64,000 nt of DNA from Streptomyces sp. CNH099 (GCA_000514715.1 AZWL01000001.1:310186-374185), one strand, 5' to 3'. Positions 54,347-63,680 are shown, counted from the first letter of the stretch. Notes: a model not told the origin generated them from the sequence alone. Made by a program: numbers and translations.

Positions 54347-54466
54347 ATGCGCGCAGCGTTCATGTCCACCCAGCAGGCCATCGCCACCTACGCAAGGGAC
54401 ATGACGCTCCGTGCAGACGCACTCCACGCTGAACCTGGGAATCCTGGCCCATGTCGACGCCGGTAA
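54347..54466 (+). CDS. Short leader-like ORF overlapping the ribosome-protection gene (39 codons)
   Basis: ATG 54347 has GAGAGGAAA 6-14 nt upstream, a better ribosome site than that of the next gene. The frame (start MRAAFMSTQQAIATYARDM) runs 39 codons to TAA 54464 and overlaps the first 56 nt of the GTPase gene in another frame. Such an arrangement could regulate the downstream gene by ribosome position or termination-reinitiation, as leader peptides do for tet(M). It may also be a chance frame; codon bias is weaker than in the neighbours. Confidence 0.4.
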   Translation: MRAAFMSTQQAIATYARDMTLRADALHAEPGNPGPCRRR

Positions 54467-56462
54467 GACCAGCCTGACCGAGCGGCTGCTGTACGCGGCC
54501 GGGGTCGTCGAGGAGGTCGGGAGCGTCGACGACGGCAGCACCCGCACCGACTCGCTCGCGCTGGAGCGCCGGCGCGGCATCACCATCAAGTCCGCCGTCG
54601 TCTCCTTCGCGCTCGACGGCCTCACCGTCAACCTCATCGACACGCCCGGCCACCCGGACTTCATCGCCGAGGTCGAGCGGGTGCTGCACGTGCTCGACGG
54701 CGCGGTGCTCGTGGTCTCGGCCGTGGAGGGCGTGCAGGCGCAGACCCGGGTGCTGATGCGCGCGCTGCGCCGCCTGGCCATCCCCACCCTGGTCTTCGTC
54801 AACAAGACCGACCGGCGCGGGGCACGCGGCGACGCGCTCGTCCGCGACATCGCCGCGAAGCTCGCGCCGGGCGCCGTCGCCATGGGCTCCGTCCCCGGAC
54901 TCGGCACCCGCGCCGCCGCGTTCACCCCGTACGGCCCGGACCACCCGGACGGGCCGGGGGACCCGGACGGCGCCGCGTTCACCGGCCGGCTGGCCGACGT
55001 CCTCGCGGTCCACGACGACGCGCTGCTCGCCGACTACGTCACCGACGAGGCGGCGGTGACGTACCGCAGGCTGCGCAAGGGCCTCGCCGAGCAGACCGCA
55101 GGCGCGCTCGTGCACCCGGTGTACTTCGGCTCCGCCGCCACCGGCGCGGGGATCGCGGAGCTGACCGCGGGCATCAGGGAGCTGCTGCCGGCCTTCACCG
55201 GGGACCCCGACGCGCCGGCCGCGGGCACGGTCTTCAAGGTCGAGCGCGGTCCGGGCGGCGAGAAGGTCGCGTACGTGCGGGTGCTCGCCGGCACGGTACA
55301 GACCCGCCGGGAGCTGCCGTACGGGGACGGCGACCGCGCCCCCGTGACGGAGAAGGTCACCGGCGTCGAGGTCTTCGACCAGGGCGCGGTGGTGCCCGCG
55401 GCCGGGGTCCCGGCCGGCCGCATCGCCCTGGTGCGGGGGCTGGCCGGCGTGCGCATCGGCGACGCGGTCGGCGCGGCGGTCGGCTCCGCCGGCCGGGCCG
55501 GGGACGCGCGGCGGCACCACTTCGCGCCGCCGACGCTGGAGACGGTGGTGGTGCCGGAGCGGGCCGCCGACCGGGGCGCGCTGCACGCGGCGCTCTTCCA
55601 GCTGGCCGAGCAGGACCCGCTGATCGCGCTGCGCCAGGACGACATCCGGCAGGAGCTGTACGTCTCGCTCTACGGCGAGGTGCAGAAGGAGGTCATCGGG
55701 GCCACGCTCGCCGACGAGTACGGCCTGCCGGTGTCCTTCCGCGAGTCGTCCGTCATCCACGTCGAGCGGCTGGCCGGCGCGGGCGCGGCGTACGAGAAGG
55801 GCGACACGGACACGAACCCGTTCCTGGCCACCGTCGGGCTGCGCGTCGAGCCGGCGCCGCCGGGCACGGGCGTGGTCTTCGGGCTGGCGGTGGAGCTGGG
55901 CTCCATGCCGTACGCGTTCTTCAAGGCCGTCGAGGACACCGTCCGCGCCACGCTGCGCCAGGGCCTGAGCGGCTGGGAGATCCCGGACGTGCGGGTGACG
56001 ATGACGCACTCGGGCTACTGGCCCCGGCAGAGCCACGCCCACCAGGGCTTCAGCAAGGCCATGTCGAGCACCGGGGCCGACTTCCGCGGCATCACCCCGC
56101 TGGTGCTGGCGGACGCGCTGAAGCGGGCCGGGACCCGGGTGCACGAGCCGGTGCAGCGGTTCCGGCTGGAGGCGCCGGAGGACACGGTGCCGGCGCTGTG
56201 GCCGGCGTTCGCGGCGCTGGACGCGGTGGTCGACGCGCAGGTGGTGCGCGGCGGGATCGCGGTGCTGGAGGGCGAGGTGCCGGCGGCGCGGGTGCACGGG
56301 CTGGAGCGGCGGCTGCCGGGGCTGACCCGCGGCGAGGGCGTGCTGGAGAGCGCCTTCGGCCGCTACCGGGAGGTGCGCGGGCCGGCCCCGGTGCGGCCGC
56401 GGACCGACCACAACCCGCTGGACCGCAAGGAGTACCTGCTGCACGTCCAGCGGCGGGTGTGA
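54411..56462 (+). CDS. TetM/OtrA-like ribosomal protection GTPase
   Basis: Elongation-factor-G-like GTPase of 683 residues that removes tetracycline-type drugs from the ribosome. LNLGILAHVDAGKTSLTERLL near 7-27 contains the P-loop, RRGITIKSAVVSF near 53-65 the switch I, DTPGHPDF the G3 motif and NKTD the G4 motif. The C-terminal part (GYWPRQSHAHQGFSKAMSSTGADFRG) resembles domain IV of OtrA/TetM rather than EF-G. The start is GTG 54411. The closest group by pattern is the streptomycete OtrA class, so it may be an intrinsic self-protection factor. The actual resistance is untested. Confidence 0.89.
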   Translation: MQTHSTLNLGILAHVDAGKTSLTERLLYAAGVVEEVGSVDDGSTRTDSLALERRRGITIKSAVVSFALDGLTVNLIDTPGHPDFIAEVERVLHVLDGAVLVVSAVEGVQAQTRVLMRALRRLAIPTLVFVNKTDRRGARGDALVRDIAAKLAPGAVAMGSVPGLGTRAAAFTPYGPDHPDGPGDPDGAAFTGRLADVLAVHDDALLADYVTDEAAVTYRRLRKGLAEQTAGALVHPVYFGSAATGAGIAELTAGIRELLPAFTGDPDAPAAGTVFKVERGPGGEKVAYVRVLAGTVQTRRELPYGDGDRAPVTEKVTGVEVFDQGAVVPAAGVPAGRIALVRGLAGVRIGDAVGAAVGSAGRAGDARRHHFAPPTLETVVVPERAADRGALHAALFQLAEQDPLIALRQDDIRQELYVSLYGEVQKEVIGATLADEYGLPVSFRESSVIHVERLAGAGAAYEKGDTDTNPFLATVGLRVEPAPPGTGVVFGLAVELGSMPYAFFKAVEDTVRATLRQGLSGWEIPDVRVTMTHSGYWPRQSHAHQGFSKAMSSTGADFRGITPLVLADALKRAGTRVHEPVQRFRLEAPEDTVPALWPAFAALDAVVDAQVVRGGIAVLEGEVPAARVHGLERRLPGLTRGEGVLESAFGRYREVRGPAPVRPRTDHNPLDRKEYLLHVQRRV

Positions 56463-56464
56463 GG

Positions 56465-56506
56465 GGCGGTACGGGTACGGGGGGTGGCTCCCGCACCCGT
56501 ACCGCC
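56465..56506. terminator. Stem-loop between the ribosome-protection gene and the GH89 gene
   Basis: Perfect 12-bp arms (56465-56476 GGCGGTACGGGT and 56495-56506) with an 18-nt loop lie just after the stop codon, between convergent genes. Confidence 0.6.
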
Positions 56507-56523
56507 GGCCGGGGCCGCGCCGC

Positions 56524-58799
56524 TCAGCCGACGGGCGCGGCGAGCGGGTGGCGGGCGAGGACGTGCACGGTCTGCCGGGCCAGCCGGCGGATGTCGCCGC
56601 GCGGCCGCTCGGGGTAGCGGTCGCGCGGCGGGCCCAGGCGTCCTCGTGCCCGAACCAGTCGACGGGCTCGGGCTCCGCGCCGGTCTCCAGCGCCGTGTCG
56701 AGCGTGCCGAAGTAGGTCTGCCAGCGCCCGTGGTAGAAGTCGCCGAGCAGGCCCTGCCACTCGCGGTTCGCGTAGTCGTGCAGGCCCGCCTCGCTGCCGG
56801 CGCGCGGGCCCCAGGTGGTGAGCAGCGACCGGGCGTCGTACTCCAGCCGGTCGCGCTCGGCGCGGTCGGCGCCCCAGGCGCGGGCCTCGGCGAGGTACCG
56901 GCCGAGGAGGTGCTGCGGGTCGGTGCCGACCACCCGGTCCTGCAGCCGGATCAGCTCCAGCCAGGCGGACGTCAGCTCGCGCAGCAGGCCCCGGTCGCCC
57001 GCCTCGTACGCCGCCCTGATGCGCGCCAGCAGCGGGCGGCCGCGGTTGGCGAGCGCCTGTCTGGCGACGTCCATGAGGTCGTAGCGGTACGCGGCGGAGC
57101 GGCGCAGCCCGGGGGCGACGGCGAGGAGTTCGGTGAGCGCGCGGTCGAAGGCGGCGGTGTCGTAGCGGTCCTCCCCCGGGCTCCAGGCGGCGGCGCTGCG
57201 GACGTCGAGGCCGGGGCGGGCGCAGAAGAGGCTGTCGGCACCCTCGCTCCAGGAGTCGGCGCGCGTGGTGCCGTACGTGGTCTCGCGCAGCACCTGCCAG
57301 GCGGCGGCCGCGTGCGGGTCGGCGGCGCCGTAGCGGGCGGTGGCGTACTCGCGGAACCAGTCGTCGAGGTCGATCCGGCCCGGGGTCCAGGCCAGTTCGG
57401 TGAGGAGGGCCATCGCGGCGGGGTTGTTGTCGGCGCCCTCGGGCATCATGGCGACGCCGGCGAGCGCGCTGCCCGGCTTGTCGCGCCAGGCGGGGTAGAG
57501 CGCGGCCCAGTCGGGGGTGTTGGCGCCGAGGGCGGTGTGGCCGCCGAAGTTCCAGATGGAGCCGAAGGCGTACGGGGTGCCGAGCCAGTCGGCCTCGCGG
57601 TCGGTGACGGTGGGGAAGCGGTCGGAGAGGCCGTCGAGGATGAGCATGCGGTCGCGTTCGACGGCCCGCAGGATCTCCCGCCGCGGGTTGTGCTGCCAGC
57701 CGAGTATCGCCCAGAGCGCGTCGGGGTGGGCCCGGCGGAGCGCGGCCTCCACCGCGCGGGCGGCCTCGCCGACGGGTACGCCGCCGGGGTCGCCGCCCTC
57801 GTGCAGCAGGTCCATCTTGTACAGCCCGGCCGGGCCGAGGAGGTCGCGCTGGCGGGCGTAGAACACGGCGGCGACGTCGGCGAAGTGCGGGTCCCGGGGG
57901 TCGAGCCAGCCGGGGCGGTCGAAGCCGACCCAGCCGCCCTGCGGGACGACGTGGGCGCCGGGGTTCCGCTCGGCGAAGCCGTCGGGGACGGTCCCGAAGT
58001 AGCCGGGGAGCACGGGCGTCATGCCCAGCTCGCGCACGCGCTCGGTGACGCGCGCGCCCAGCTCGGCGCGCAGCCGCAGCAGCCGGGCGGAGACGGGGCC
58101 GCCGAAGTGCGCCATGTTCTGCAGCAGCCACCAGGGCTGGTGCGCGGGGGCGGGGATCCAGGCGCGCAGCTCGGCGTCGGAGTAGCCGAAGGCGCGGAAG
58201 GTCTCGTGGTAGACGGCGTCGGTGCCGACGCACACCAGCACCTCGTTGACGCCGTGCAGCGCGAGCACGTCGAGGGCGCGCTCCCAGGCGGCGAAGTCGC
58301 GGTAGGCGCCGGTGTAGCCCTCGTTGGTGTCGTTGTACGCGAAGCGGTGCGGCACGTGCGCCTCGCCGGCCAGCGGGGCCTCCGGGGCGGGCAGCCGGCC
58401 GGGCAGGTCGAGCTGGTCGCCGTTCCACGAGACGTGCGCCCGCGCGACCCGCCTGAGGTAGGCGCCGACGCCGGTGAGCAGCGGGCCGGTGCCGGTGGCG
58501 GCGACGGCGATGCGGCCGGCGGAGCCGGTGACGCGGTAGTGGTCGGGGCCACCGCCGGGGAGCAGGGTCAGCTCGAACTGCCGGTGGTGGCGGGGCAGCA
58601 GCCGGGCGAGCGCCCGGCGGGCGCCCCCGGTCCCGGCTCCGCCTCCTCCCCCGCCGCCGTACGCGCGGTCCCCGCCGCCGGGTCCGCCCCCGCCTCCGGC
58701 GCGTGCCGACGCCGGTGCCGCGCGGCCGAGGGCCGGCAGCAGCACGGCGCCGCCGGCGATCGACGTCCCTGCCAGGAAGTGCCTGCGGTGCACGCTCAT
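56524..58799 (-). pseudogene. GH89 alpha-N-acetylglucosaminidase, frameshifted near the C-terminus
   Basis: Exported glycoside hydrolase of about 757 residues. A Tat-type signal (HRRHFLAGTSIAGGAVLLPAL) is followed by a Gly-rich spacer and the NAGLU fold: AYNDTNEGYTGAYRD, VNEVLVCVGTDAVYHETFRAFGYSD, HQPWWLLQNMAHFGGP, and DLLHEGGDPGG. The frame is intact until WFGHEDAWARR; then at about 56622-56634 one base seems missing in a run of GC triplets. The expected tail RDRYPERPRGDIRRLARQTVHVLARH lies in the next frame and ends at 56524. Without correction the frame reads on antisense through the next gene. It may be a real mutation or a sequencing error; otherwise the enzyme looks functional. It is grouped with amino-sugar genes. 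Confidence 0.82.
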
Positions 58800-58836
58800 G
58801 GTTCCCTCCGGGAAGGCGGTGGTCGGTCGTCGGTCC

Positions 58837-60054
58837 TCAGTGCTGGGGTACGGGTCTGCGCTGGCCGGCCGCGAAGTACTCGGCGAGCGCGGGGTCGGGC
58901 GGTGGCACGTCGTACGCCGGGCCGCCGGAGCGCAGCGAGCGGGTCGCGAGCACGCCCGCGGCGACGCTCATCCGGGCGGCCAGGGGCGAGGTGTCGGTGG
59001 CGTCGCCGAGGCGTACGAAGCGGCAGAACTCGGCGACGACCCGGCCGTCGGCGCCGCCGTACGCGCTCTCCGCGGCGGGCACGCGGTGGATGGCGTCGGC
59101 GCCGGGGCGGTAGCCGGAGGGCCCGGTGTGCCAGACGCGGACCTCGTCGCCGGGGCGGTCGCCGAAGTTCTCCAGCCGGCCCGCGGTGCCGATGACGGTG
59201 TAGCTGCGCCAGTGGTCCGGGCTGAAGTGGCACTGCTGGTAGGCGGCGATGACGCCGTTGTCGAGGCCCATGTTCATCACGGAGACGTCCTCGACGTCCA
59301 CCACGGGGTTCAGGTCGCGGCGCGCGGCGGGCGGCCAGGCGTCGTCCTCGGGCCGGACGGCGGGGCGCGGCGTGCCGGGCGGCCGGCGGGGCAGGTCGCC
59401 GTAGAGCATGAGGGCGCCGAGGGCGTGCACCCGGCGGGTGTAGCCGCCGGCGAGCCAGTGCACGACGTCGATGTCGTGGGCGGCCTTCTGCACCAGCAGC
59501 CCGGTGGTGCGGCGGCGGTCGGCGTGCCAGTCCTTGAAGTAGTAGTCCCCGCCGTATCCGACGAAGTGCCGGACCCACACCGTGAGCGGCGCGCCGATGT
59601 CGCCGCGCGCGATGATGTCGCGCATCAGCCGGACGACGCCGGTGTGCCGCATGCTGTCCCCGACGTACAGCGGCGTGCCGGTCTCGTACGCGGTGCGCAG
59701 GATGGCGTCGCACTGCTCGACGGTGATGCCGAGCGGCTTCTCCACGAAGACCGGCTTGCCGGCTTCGAGCGCGGCGCGGGCGACGGCCTCGTGGGTGTCG
59801 TCGGGGGTGGTGACGACGACCGCGTCCACGCCGTCGGCGTCGGCGGCGTCGAGGAGCCGGCGGTGGTCGGCGTACGCGGAGGCACCGGGGAAGCGCCCGG
59901 CGACGCCCGCCCGCACGGCCGGGTCGGTGTCGGCGACCGCGGCCACGACGGAGCCCATGCCGGGGCGGTGGGCGGTGTCGGCGAGGTCGCCGCGCAGCCC
60001 GAGGCCGACGACCCCCAGCCGCAGGTCGGTCACGATGCCCCCGCGCCCGCTCAT
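58837..60054 (-). CDS. Gfo/Idh/MocA family oxidoreductase
   Basis: NAD(P)-dependent dehydrogenase of 405 residues probably acting on a sugar or amino-sugar derivative. LRLGVVGLGLRGDLADTAH near 11-29 binds the nucleotide. PVFVEKPLGITVEQCDAIL near 101-119 carries the EKP lysine, and LLVQKAAHDIDVVHWL near 187-202 has the HDID active-site motif. The ATG at 60054 overlaps the DeoR stop as ATGA, so the pair is translationally coupled. The GH89 enzyme gene follows 37 nt later. Confidence 0.9.
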   Translation of the reverse strand: MSGRGGIVTDLRLGVVGLGLRGDLADTAHRPGMGSVVAAVADTDPAVRAGVAGRFPGASAYADHRRLLDAADADGVDAVVVTTPDDTHEAVARAALEAGKPVFVEKPLGITVEQCDAILRTAYETGTPLYVGDSMRHTGVVRLMRDIIARGDIGAPLTVWVRHFVGYGGDYYFKDWHADRRRTTGLLVQKAAHDIDVVHWLAGGYTRRVHALGALMLYGDLPRRPPGTPRPAVRPEDDAWPPAARRDLNPVVDVEDVSVMNMGLDNGVIAAYQQCHFSPDHWRSYTVIGTAGRLENFGDRPGDEVRVWHTGPSGYRPGADAIHRVPAAESAYGGADGRVVAEFCRFVRLGDATDTSPLAARMSVAAGVLATRSLRSGGPAYDVPPPDPALAEYFAAGQRRPVPQH

Positions 60055-60869
60055 GCCCGCACCACGGCCATGCCCTTGTCCTCGAACTCCCGCGCGGTGT
60101 CCGCCGCCCGGTCGTCGGTGACGAGCACGTCGATGTCGGCCGGCGGGCAGATCCGGGCGAAGGTGCGCACCCCCAGCTTGGTGGAGTCGGCGACCACGAC
60201 CAGCCTGGCGGCCTGCGCGGCGAGCAGCGCGTTGATGCTCGCCTCGTGCTCGTCGCGGGCGCTGGCGCCGTGCTCGGCGTCGACGGCGTCGGCGCCGACG
60301 AAGGCGATGTCGAGGCGGATCTCGCGGAGGATGTGGCCGGCGAGCGGGCCGACCAGCTCGTACGAGGAAGGCATGGCGACGCCGCCGGAGACAACCACCT
60401 TGACGCTGCGCCGCACGGCCAGCTCGGCGGCGATGTTGAGCGCGTTGGTGACGACGGTGACGGCCGGCTGCCCGTCGCCGCGGGCGCCGTCGCGGTCGGC
60501 AGGGGCCTCGGCGTCGGGACCCCAGTCGGCGCGGGCGGCGAGCGCGCGGGCCACGGCGGCGGTGGTGGTGCCGCCGTTGAGGCCGACCACCATGCCGCGT
60601 TCGACCATCGCGGCGGCGGCCCGGCCGATGCGCTCCTTCTCGGCGGCGTCCCGGCCCGCGCGGTGCCGCAGCGGCAGGTCGTAGGCCACGTCGTTCGGCA
60701 CGGCGCCGCCGCGGGTGCGGACCAGCAGCTGCTGCTCGGCCAGCTGGTCCAGATCGCGCCTGATGGTGGCCGCGGACACCGCCACCTCGGCGGCCACGGC
60801 CTCCACGTCGAGCCGTCCGCGTTCGGCCAGCAGCCGCAGCAGCACCCCGTGCCGTTCGTGCTGGTTCAC
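60051..60869 (-). CDS. DeoR/GlpR family transcriptional repressor
   Basis: Sugar-phosphate-responsive regulator of 272 residues. The DeoR HTH reads HGVLLRLLAERGRLDVEAVAAEVAVSAATIRRDLDQLAEQQLLVRTRGGAV near 6-57, and the DeoRC sensor domain has GLNGGTTTAAVARAL and VVVADSTKLG. I chose GTG 60869, with GGAGG 8 nt upstream, over the ATG at 60947, which would cover the divergent promoter. It heads an operon with the Gfo/Idh/MocA and GH89 genes and faces the SIS isomerase gene; it likely represses both. Confidence 0.9.
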   Translation of the reverse strand: MNQHERHGVLLRLLAERGRLDVEAVAAEVAVSAATIRRDLDQLAEQQLLVRTRGGAVPNDVAYDLPLRHRAGRDAAEKERIGRAAAAMVERGMVVGLNGGTTTAAVARALAARADWGPDAEAPADRDGARGDGQPAVTVVTNALNIAAELAVRRSVKVVVSGGVAMPSSYELVGPLAGHILREIRLDIAFVGADAVDAEHGASARDEHEASINALLAAQAARLVVVADSTKLGVRTFARICPPADIDVLVTDDRAADTAREFEDKGMAVVRA

Positions 60870-60893
60870 CCCGTATCCTCCCACTAGCGATGC

Positions 60894-60943
60894 TTGAAGA
60901 TGATTGGAATTCTGCCTTAGCATGCACGATTGAACAACGGTTC
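60894..60943 (+). promoter_or_regulatory. Promoter with operator-like dyad before the SIS gene
   Basis: TTGAAG (60894-60899), an 18-bp spacer and TAGCAT (60918-60923) form a promoter. GAAC-AACG-GTTC at 60932-60943 is a dyad just downstream of the expected start site, a good place for the adjacent DeoR repressor. Confidence 0.5.
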
Positions 60944-60960
60944 TCACACAGGGCGGGGCG

Positions 60961-61854
60961 ATGGAGATGACGTACGTAGCCGCTGAGCTGGCCGATCAGC
61001 CCGCGTGCTGGCGCCGGGCGAGCGAGCTGGCTGGGGCGCTCGGGGAGCGGCTGCCGCGGCCCGGCGAGCGGGTCGCCGTCGTCGGCTGCGGCACCTCCTA
61101 CTTCATGGCGCAGGCGTACGCCGCGCTGCGCGAGGAGGCCGGCCACGGCGAGACGGACGCCTTCCCCGCCTCCGGCTTCCCGGCCGGCCGGGCGTACGAC
61201 CGGGTGCTGGCGCTGACCCGCTCCGGGACCACCACCGAGGTGCTGCGGCTGCTGTCCGCGCTGGGCGGCTCGGTGCACACCACCGCGGTCGTCGCCGACG
61301 GCGCCACGCCGGCGGCCGGGGCGGCGGACGACACCGTCGTGCTGGACTTCGCCGACGAGCGCTCCGTGGTGCAGACCCGCTTCGCGACAACCGCGCTGAC
61401 CCTGCTCCGCGCCCATCTCGGGGTGCAGCCGGCGACGGCGGTGGAGGACGCGGAGCTGGCCCTCGTCGAGCCGCTGCCGCAGGGGCTGCTGGCGGCCCGG
61501 CAGTTCACCTTCCTCGGCGCCGGCTGGACCGTGGGGCTGGCGAACGAGGCGGCGCTGAAGATGCGCGAGGCGGCGCTCGCGTGGACCGAGTCGTACCCGG
61601 CGATGGAGTACCGGCACGGGCCGATCAGCATCACCACCGCGGGCACGGCCACCTGGATGATCGGCGACGCGCCCGCGGGCCTGGAGGACGAGGTGCACGC
61701 CACCGGCGCCCTGTGGGTCACCGGCGGGCTCGACCCGCTGGCCGAGCTGGTCCGGGCGCAGCGGCTGGCGGTGGCGCTGGCCGACGCCCGCGGGCTGGAC
61801 CCGGACGAGCCGCGCCACCTCACCCGCTCGGTGATCCTCAGCCCGGCCGGCTGA
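60961..61854 (+). CDS. SIS-domain sugar isomerase/deaminase
   Basis: Cytoplasmic protein of 297 residues with two SIS domains, related to AgaS and to the isomerase half of GlmS. RVAVVGCGTSYFMAQAYAALRE near 37-58 and LTRSGTTTEVLRLLSAL near 84-100 form the first sugar-phosphate site. FLGAGWTVGLANEAALKMREAALAWTESYPAMEYRHGPISI near 181-221 is the second, with the E...YRHGP motif. Together with GH89 and the DeoR repressor it suggests breakdown of N-acetylglucosamine-containing glycans. Either ATG 60961 or 60967 could be used. Confidence 0.89.
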   Translation: MEMTYVAAELADQPACWRRASELAGALGERLPRPGERVAVVGCGTSYFMAQAYAALREEAGHGETDAFPASGFPAGRAYDRVLALTRSGTTTEVLRLLSALGGSVHTTAVVADGATPAAGAADDTVVLDFADERSVVQTRFATTALTLLRAHLGVQPATAVEDAELALVEPLPQGLLAARQFTFLGAGWTVGLANEAALKMREAALAWTESYPAMEYRHGPISITTAGTATWMIGDAPAGLEDEVHATGALWVTGGLDPLAELVRAQRLAVALADARGLDPDEPRHLTRSVILSPAG

Positions 61855-61875
61855 GGACCACCGCGGCGGGGCCGG

Positions 61876-63537
61876 TCAGAACGGGCCCTGGAGTGCGCCG
61901 AGCCGGTCGGTCAGGCGCAGGTTCTCGGTGTAGTCGACGGGGCAGGAGATGACGTCCACGCCGTCGTGGGCGAGGGCGTCGCGCAGCACGGGCAGCAGCT
62001 CGTCGGCAGACTTCACCGCGTGCCCGCGGGCGCCGAAGCTCTCCGCGTACGTCACCAGGTCCGGGTTGGCGAAGCGGGTGTGGGAGTGGCGCCCCATCTC
62101 CAGCTCCATCTTCCAGGTGATCAGCCCGTACTCGTCGTCGACGAGGACGAGCACGGTCATCGGGATCCCCTCGCGGACGGCGGTCTCCAGCTCCTGGGAG
62201 TTCATGAGGAACGCGCCGTCGCCGGTCATCGCGAGCACCTGCGCCTCGGGCCGGGCGAGCTTGGCGCCGATCGCGCCGGGCACGGCGAATCCCATGGTGG
62301 ACAGCCCGTTGGAGATCAGGCAGGTGTTGGGCTCGTACGTGGGGTAGAGCCGCGCCATCCACATCTTGCCGGCGCCGGTGTCGACCAGCACCACGTCCTC
62401 GCGGCCGAGCGCCTCGCGGACGTCGGCGACGACACGCTGCGGGGCGAGCGGGAAGGCGGAGTTGCGGCGGCCGTGCGCCAGCTCCTCGGCGAGCAGCCCG
62501 CGGATGAGCCGGCCGTCGCCGTGGAAGGTACGGCCGACGGCGTCCGCGAGGCCGTCGAGCGCGGCGCAGGGGTCGCCGAGCACGCCGACCGCGACCGGGT
62601 AGTGGGAGTCGACCTCGGCCGGGAAGTGGTGCAGGTGCAGGATCTTCTTGTCGCCCTGCGGGTTGATCTTGACCGGGTCGAACTCCTGCAGCTCGTACCC
62701 GACGCAGATGAGCACGTCGGCGTTGTCGAAGCCGAAGTTGGTGTAGTCGTGGCGCATGAAGCCGACGGCGCCGAGTGCGTTGGGGTGGTCGTCGGGGAAG
62801 ACGCCCTTGCCGTTGAAGGTCGTCGCCACCGGGATGTCGAGCCGCTCGGAGAAGCGGACCAGGGCGTCCGTGGCGCCGGACCGGGTGGCGCCGTGGCCGG
62901 CCAGCAGGATGGGGCGGGCGGCGCCCGCGAGCACCTCGGCGGCCCGCTCCAGCTGCGCGGGGGACGGCGCCTCGGGGCGGGGCCGGTTGATGGGCAGCGG
63001 GTTCAGCGGCGGGTCGGGGACGGCGCCCTCCAGGTCCTCGGGCAGCGCGAGGAACACCGCGCCCGGCCGCTCGCTCTGCGCGGTCTTGAACGCCTGCCGC
63101 ACCATCTCCGGCACCGCGCCGGCGGCGCGGACCTGCTGCGACCAGTCGGTCACCGGGGCGAACATCGCGGGCAGATCGATGACCTGGTGCGACTCCTTGT
63201 GCACCCGGTCCAGCCCGCCCTGCGCGGCGAGCGCGACCACCGGGGTGCTGTTGGTGTGCGCGTCGGCGACGCCGAGCAGCAGGTTGATGGCCCCCGGGCC
63301 GAGGGTCGCGGAGCACACCCCCGCGCGGCCGGTGATACGGCCGTACATCTCCGCCATGAACGACGCACCCTGCTCGTGGCGCACGAGGACGTACTCGATG
63401 GACGGGGAGGCGTTGACGGCGTCGACGAAGCGGATGTTCTCCTCGCCCGGCACGCCGAAGACGTGCGTCACGCCCTCCGCCTCCAGGCAACGCACCAGCA
63501 GGTGCGCCACGTCTTCGGGGGTGTCTGCAGTGCTCAT
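61876..63537 (-). CDS. ThDP-dependent acetolactate-synthase-type enzyme
   Basis: Large-subunit-type ThDP enzyme of 553 residues. HEQGASFMAEMYGRITGR near 51-68 has the catalytic glutamate region, TFNGKGVFPDDHP lies in the central domain, and AMTGDGAFLMNSQELETAVREGIPMTVLVLVDDEYGLI near 436-473 is the ThDP/Mg signature. No small subunit is next to it, so it may be a catabolic acetolactate synthase or a related decarboxylase. TACGCT ends 7 nt before ATG 63537 on the minus strand. The GGAGG is only 1 nt from ATG, too close to be a ribosome site, so a leaderless transcript is likely. Confidence 0.88.
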   Translation of the reverse strand: MSTADTPEDVAHLLVRCLEAEGVTHVFGVPGEENIRFVDAVNASPSIEYVLVRHEQGASFMAEMYGRITGRAGVCSATLGPGAINLLLGVADAHTNSTPVVALAAQGGLDRVHKESHQVIDLPAMFAPVTDWSQQVRAAGAVPEMVRQAFKTAQSERPGAVFLALPEDLEGAVPDPPLNPLPINRPRPEAPSPAQLERAAEVLAGAARPILLAGHGATRSGATDALVRFSERLDIPVATTFNGKGVFPDDHPNALGAVGFMRHDYTNFGFDNADVLICVGYELQEFDPVKINPQGDKKILHLHHFPAEVDSHYPVAVGVLGDPCAALDGLADAVGRTFHGDGRLIRGLLAEELAHGRRNSAFPLAPQRVVADVREALGREDVVLVDTGAGKMWMARLYPTYEPNTCLISNGLSTMGFAVPGAIGAKLARPEAQVLAMTGDGAFLMNSQELETAVREGIPMTVLVLVDDEYGLITWKMELEMGRHSHTRFANPDLVTYAESFGARGHAVKSADELLPVLRDALAHDGVDVISCPVDYTENLRLTDRLGALQGPF

Positions 63538-63544
63538 GCCTCCG

Positions 63545-63550
63545 AGCGTA
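63545..63550 (-). promoter_or_regulatory. -10 hexamer, leaderless start of the ThDP enzyme gene
   Basis: TACGCT on the minus strand ends 7 nt before the ATG at 63537. Confidence 0.45.
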
Positions 63551-63582
63551 ACCTGCGCCCACAGAAAGAAGACTCCGCCGCA

Positions 63583-63637
63583 TTCGGTCGGAGCCTCGGC
63601 ATTGCTATGATGAGGAATTCTCTGCGCGAATTCCTCA
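63583..63637 (+). promoter_or_regulatory. Promoter and overlapping 27-bp inverted repeat before the HelD/HelR-like gene
   Basis: TTCGGT (63583-63588), a 17-bp spacer and TATGAT (63606-63611) form a promoter. TGAGGAATTC (63611-63620) and GAATTCCTCA (63628-63637) are perfect 10-bp arms with a 7-nt centre that cover the expected start site. This is a likely operator, or a stem at the mRNA 5' end. I do not see the rifamycin-associated element described for helR genes. Confidence 0.55.
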
Positions 63638-63680
63638 GTCGTGAACGGCGAACCGTGAACTGGCGCTGGAGGCAAGCGTG

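Noticed and set aside
54360..58799. A single 1479-codon open frame on the minus strand covering the GH89 gene and the complement of the ribosome-protection gene.
   Set aside because: Only the first three quarters or so of its GH89 part matches a protein family. The rest is antisense to a clear GTPase gene and exists because of a probable one-base frameshift.
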